A stretch of 44,401 nt of DNA, from assembly GCA_015680685.1 (NCBI GenBank), contig MNCI01014715.1:1-44401 (forward strand), given 5' to 3'. Shown here one piece after another: positions 43,432-44,401 of this stretch (positions within the stretch are counted from its first letter, which is position 1; the number at the start of each line of letters is the position of its first letter). Position numbers and translations under genes: made by a program. This DNA comes from Gnetum montanum (taxonomy: Eukaryota > Streptophyta > Gnetopsida > Gnetales > Gnetaceae). Under the pieces are notes generated by a model. The model saw only the letters and a list, made by a program, of their open reading frames with translations, did no database searches and was not told the origin of the DNA.

Positions 43432-44401
43432 TAAACTATTACCAAGTGTTTTTATAACTTTTGAAAAAAGAAAAAAACTAAATTGGTAACACATTGTAAA
43501 AAATGTGTTGTTCATCTTCAATAGTATTTGGATCATATAATCAACATGTTTATTCATGAGGAATTTTGCATTATTTACCTAAACTCGTAGATAATGGCAT
43601 GGCATTTGTGTTGTACTCATAAAAAGCCATGAAGAACATATTTTCTCAAATAAAATATGAAACATATTTGTTTTTTTAACTTGTATATTAGACTACAATT
43701 ATAGTATTAAAGAACGTAATGCAATAATATTTTCTTAACCTATAGTAAAATCTCAATTTTTTTCAAAATATGAAAAATAAGAAGGATATTTTAAATATGA
43801 TATTTAAAAATTCTCTTTCTCACATGAACAATGTTATGAAAAAGAATAATAGAAAGAGATACATAATAGATCCTTTAAAATCACCTCTTATAGAATATAC
43901 AAAGAAAGATAGTCATTTGAAAAATCATAGATGGTTAATAGAAAATAGTAAAGGTTGTTTTATTTTTTGGCTATTAGTAGATACTTCCTTATTAGGGAGC
44001 TAACATTTTTACTAGGTCATATTTGAATTTATGAAATTATAATTAAAATTTTAGTTACGTCCACTAAGACCCCAAGGATCTATTGGACTATTTTTAAAAT
44101 TCCTTCTATAGATTTTTTTAAATATATTAATGTGCAATACAATAAGTATTAGTTTGCTTTGTAATTTAGTGACCAAAGCCATGTAGTGTTCTTGTCACTA
44201 CCTAATGAAAGAAGAAAAAAATTATTTTCCTTAAATTTATGAATTAATTGATGTATGTACATGATTTTGGTCTCAATTCATCTTTTTTTTCAATTTTTTA
44301 TTCATTTTTATTAGTGGGGAATAACTTTTCATTAAGTCAAAGTATGGTCGCAACTATATTCTATACATAGAAATACCATACCATGTTATAAATGATTGAA
44401 A
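43432..44401. other. AT-rich flank, unassigned
   Basis: Continuation of the pre-insertion site (joins to 32423). A lysine/asparagine-rich 77-codon frame at 43770-44003 (MKNKKDILNMIFKNSLSH start) is open but in AT-rich DNA and unrecognised; I do not call it a gene. Poly-T and poly-A tracts are common. Confidence 0.4.

Noticed and set aside
43770-44003. Lys/Asn-rich 77-codon frame as a plastid-derived gene fragment
   Set aside because: Composition is reminiscent of plastid genes, but I could not match it to any specific one, and AT-rich DNA gives such frames by chance.

Overview
The window looks like non-coding-rich nuclear DNA of a seed plant, most likely a gymnosperm. It has one intron-bearing plant-type transcription-factor-like gene and is otherwise packed with old, nested, decayed LTR retrotransposons of Ty3/gypsy type. 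Many of these are Tat/Athila-like: Tat-style gag knuckles, a tRNA-Asp primer-binding site and Athila-like reverse transcriptase motifs. The gymnosperm assignment is an inference from element age, density and style; no single sequence proves it.

Layout. 1-3000: AT-rich, no recognisable gene except a weak candidate small secreted peptide (minus, 1568-1792). 3000-6830: plus-strand Tat-like element with promoter, leader repeats and broken gag-protease. 6900-8030: unidentified decayed coding sequence. 8035-8700: minus-strand LTR with an initiator-Met primer site, inserted into an integrase relic. 8940-10600: repeat family A, copy 1. 10609-14834: a 45-bp tandem array, a minus gag fragment, a repeat-rich leader, a primer site and two tandem 1.3-kb LTRs full of the palindrome GCGTATACGC. 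14835-16391: 3' part of a related plus-strand LTR, holding a perfect 218-bp inverted repeat bounded by Ns. 16398-20983: broken gene-like sequence with about eight exons. 21120-21640: 30-bp tandem array. 21760-24972: minus Tat-like gag-protease. 25256-28113: a diverged, inverted second copy of the multi-exon gene.

28893-31249 is the only intact gene: four exons, 364 codons. It carries the first part of a LEC2/FUS3/ABI3-type B3 DNA-binding domain, then runs straight into a C-terminal tail, so the DNA-binding core is missing. 32424-43431 is an Athila-like minus-strand element with 5-bp target duplications (ATAGT) and a tRNA-Asp primer site. Its integrase end and part of its 3' LTR are replaced by family A sequence (promoter region plus a coiled-coil ORF). 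43432-44401 is AT-rich and unassigned.

There is no operon logic here. The two most interesting themes are the B3-core-less LEC2-like gene and an undescribed multi-exon ORF family, present twice, whose splice sites and reading phase are conserved between diverged copies.
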